The position numbers and the translations under genes were made by a program. This document shows, in pieces, positions 5,271-6,593 of a DNA stretch of 6,593 nucleotides. The stretch is taken from positions 1-6,593 of the forward strand of contig UQVJ01000091.1 of assembly GCA_900544455.1 (NCBI GenBank), written 5' to 3'. Below the pieces are notes generated by a model. The model ran no database searches, was not told the DNA's origin, and saw only the letters and a program-made list of their open reading frames with translations. This DNA is from an uncultured Eggerthella sp. GTDB taxonomy: Bacteria; Actinomycetota; Coriobacteriia; Coriobacteriales; Eggerthellaceae. Positions within the stretch are counted from its first letter, which is position 1. Every line of letters starts with the position of its first letter.

Positions 5271-6335
5271 ATGGGTATTTCTATCGCAAAACATAAGCGA
5301 GCACTTGCTTCGGCTGCAATGGCCGTGGTTCTTGTTGCGGGCCTTGCCGTGCCTACTACGGTTGCTTTGGCAGAACCTACTGCCGCTGAAAAACAGGCTG
5401 AAGCGCAGCAGGCGCTCAATAAGCTCAACGAGATGCAGCAAAAGCTCGATGAGGCTTCGAATAACTACTACACGGCTATCGACGAGCAGAAGGCCGCCGA
5501 AAAAAAAGTGGAGGAAGCTCAGGAAAAGGTAGATCAGAAAACCAGGGAAATTGAAGGCTACCAGGAAAAGCTCGGTACCCGCGCTCGCGATATGTATCGC
5601 TCGGGCAATACCGGGTTCCTCGACGTAATCCTGGGTGCTTCTTCATTTGAGCAGTTTGCCACCACATGGAATACGCTTGAGCGGCTTAACGAAAACGATG
5701 CCGAATTGGTAACCGAAACCAAGAACGCACGCGAAGAACTGGAAAACGCCAAGCAGGAAGCCGAAGAGCAGGCTGAGGTTGCCGCCAACAAGGCCGCAGA
5801 AGCCAAATCCGTAAAGGACGAAGCTGAGGCAACCACCGCTCAGATGCAGCAGACCTACGACAGCCTTTCTGCCGAAGCGCAGGAATTGATGCGCAAGGAA
5901 GAAGAGGCTGCCGAAAAGGCTCGTCAGGAAGCTGCCGCCCGTGAAGCAGCTGCCGCTGCCGCAGCATCGAAGAACAATGGGGGCGGTACGGTAGACAACA
6001 GTGCCGTCCAAACCGTAACAGGTAACACGGTAGTTGATCGAGCCTATGCCCAGCTTGGCAAACCTTATGTATGGGGTGCAGCTGGCCCGAACTCCTTCGA
6101 CTGCTCTGGCCTGGTTGGATACTGCATCACCGGCAAAATGGGCAACCACTGGTGCACCACGTACACCATGGCAAGCTGGAAACGCGTTACCAATCCCCAG
6201 CCTGGCGACTTCTGCCTGAACAGCCACCATACGGGTGTCTACATTGGCAATGGCCAGATGATTCATGCACCGCGAACGGGCGACGTGGTTAAAATCAGCG
6301 CTGTCCATTCTGGCATGTGGTACGTTCGCTACTAA
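5271..6335 (+). CDS. Secreted NlpC/P60 peptidoglycan endopeptidase with PcsB/CwlO-type coiled coil (paralogue 2)
   Basis: This 354-residue protein is the tandem paralogue of the gene ending at 5023. The signal peptide is 1-34 (KHKR, then hydrophobic core AAMAVVLVAGLAV, cleavage at ALA|EP). The coiled coil (about 38-230) aligns with the first protein residue for residue to about position 210, including RARDMYRSG (104-112) and ILGASSFEQFATTWN (120-134). The linker (about 231-250) is short and Ala/Gly-rich, lacking the Asn/Ser-rich segment. The NlpC/P60 domain (251-354) has Cys278, His320 and His332. By my hand count about 75 of 103 aligned residues match in this domain. The chief difference is a variable loop (289-304) after the catalytic Cys. 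The ATG at 5271 follows AGGGGGA (5256-5262). It is predicted to cleave peptidoglycan peptides, perhaps with different timing or substrate from its neighbour. Confidence 0.93.
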   Translation: MGISIAKHKRALASAAMAVVLVAGLAVPTTVALAEPTAAEKQAEAQQALNKLNEMQQKLDEASNNYYTAIDEQKAAEKKVEEAQEKVDQKTREIEGYQEKLGTRARDMYRSGNTGFLDVILGASSFEQFATTWNTLERLNENDAELVTETKNAREELENAKQEAEEQAEVAANKAAEAKSVKDEAEATTAQMQQTYDSLSAEAQELMRKEEEAAEKARQEAAAREAAAAAAASKNNGGGTVDNSAVQTVTGNTVVDRAYAQLGKPYVWGAAGPNSFDCSGLVGYCITGKMGNHWCTTYTMASWKRVTNPQPGDFCLNSHHTGVYIGNGQMIHAPRTGDVVKISAVHSGMWYVRY

Positions 6336-6411
6336 ATAGCGTTCTGGGCTGTGTGGCGTTTGCGGGAAAACAACGTCCTGGATAGGCAGCAAACCGATAT
6401 TCGCATTTATG

Positions 6412-6440
6412 GAGGGCATTTGCATGCCCTCTTTTCTTTT
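6412..6440 (+). terminator. Rho-independent terminator of the second NlpC/P60 gene
   Basis: GAGGGCAT (6412-6419) pairs perfectly with ATGCCCTC (6424-6431) around TTGC, followed by TTTTCTTTT (6432-6440). It is 76 nt after the stop codon, and that 76-nt interval shows nothing else recognisable. Confidence 0.92.
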
Positions 6441-6450
6441 GTTGGAAGTG

Positions 6451-6459
6451 TGGTACTAT
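6451..6459 (+). promoter_or_regulatory. Extended -10 promoter of tRNA-Pro
   Basis: TGG-TACTAT fits the extended -10 form TGnTAnnnT and lies 21 nt before the tRNA. The -35 position (about 6431-6436) falls in the T-tract of the preceding terminator and is a poor match. The GC-rich sequence after the -10 (GCACCCG) resembles the discriminator of growth-rate-controlled stable RNA promoters. Confidence 0.5.
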
Positions 6460-6480
6460 AGCACCCGCTAATCACAACAG

Positions 6481-6557
6481 CGGGATGTGGCTCAGCTTGG
6501 TAGAGCGCTGCGTTCGGGACGCAGAGGTCGCAGGTTCGAATCCTGTCATCCCGACCA
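6481..6557 (+). tRNA. tRNA-Pro, anticodon CGG
   Basis: This 77-nt cloverleaf has acceptor arms CGGGATG (6481-6487) and CATCCCG (6547-6553), discriminator A6554 and an encoded CCA (6555-6557). The D arm is GCTC/GAGC with a 9-nt loop containing GG. The anticodon stem is CTGCG/CGCAG with loop TTCGGGA, so the anticodon CGG is at 6515-6517 and reads CCG (proline). The variable loop is AGGTC. The T arm GCAGG/CCTGT has the standard TTCGAAT loop and one G-U pair. The C1-G72 pair is typical of bacterial tRNA-Pro. No intron or mismatch is present. Confidence 0.97.
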
Positions 6558-6572
6558 TTACAACCACTGAGG

Positions 6573-6592
6573 GGTATCCTGAAAAGGGTACC
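6573..6592 (+). other. Hairpin at the window's right edge, possible start of a terminator
   Basis: GGTATCC (6573-6579) can pair with GGGTACC (6586-6592) with one G-T wobble around TGAAAA. It lies 15 nt after the tRNA. The window ends before any T-run could be seen, so a terminator or a processing structure remains possible. Confidence 0.3.
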
Positions 6593-6593
6593 G

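Noticed and set aside
5643..6425. 260-codon minus-strand open frame opposite the second peptidase
   Set aside because: It begins inside the terminator region and covers a gene with an intact catalytic domain. It is an antisense shadow produced by codon bias.
6481..6593. Prophage or island attachment site at the tRNA 3' end
   Set aside because: No integrase, duplicated tRNA end or foreign-looking sequence is visible, and only 36 bases follow the gene.

Overview
The window is an ordinary chromosomal stretch from a Gram-positive bacterium of intermediate GC content. It has seven genes with well-formed intergenic signals and no mobile element or CRISPR. Two secreted NlpC/P60 peptidases with PcsB/CwlO-type coiled coils, a long-form HPF, a PAAT-type ABC ATPase and the Ala/Glu-rich style of the proteins fit an actinobacterium. 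Class Coriobacteriia (Eggerthellales or Coriobacteriales) is my best guess. This is inferred from protein style alone, and the genus is not determined.

Layout, left to right: (1) positions 1-647, the 3' part of a polar amino acid ABC transporter ATPase cut by the window edge just inside its Walker A motif, followed by a terminator; (2) 751-1263, a gamma-class carbonic anhydrase family protein; (3) a perfect 30-nt palindromic terminator at 1322-1351, shared convergently by the carbonic anhydrase gene (+) and hpf (-); (4) 1370-1930 on the minus strand, long-form hibernation promoting factor; (5) a 317-bp divergent spacer at 1931-2247 that is rich in inverted repeats and carries a tandem repeat near nhaA; (6) 2248-3723, an NhaA-type Na+/H+ antiporter; (7) 3881-5023 and 5271-6335, two paralogous secreted NlpC/P60 hydrolases, each with its own promoter, and each followed by a strong terminator; (8) 6481-6557, tRNA-Pro(CGG) with encoded CCA.

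These are mostly single-gene transcription units rather than an operon. What they share is cell-envelope and stress physiology: amino acid uptake, bicarbonate/CO2 chemistry, ribosome hibernation, pH/sodium homeostasis and peptidoglycan remodelling. The most informative region is the peptidase pair. The N-terminal coiled coils align without a gap for about 170 residues, yet the genes have diverged heavily at synonymous sites. This points to an old tandem duplication held under strong protein-level constraint, with change concentrated in the linker and one active-site loop. I see no convincing novel multi-gene system. The remaining leads are small regulatory structures: a 30-nt interrupted palindrome and further hairpins in the hpf leader, a 13-nt inverted repeat inside a promoter spacer, and a tRNA promoter overlapping the preceding terminator.
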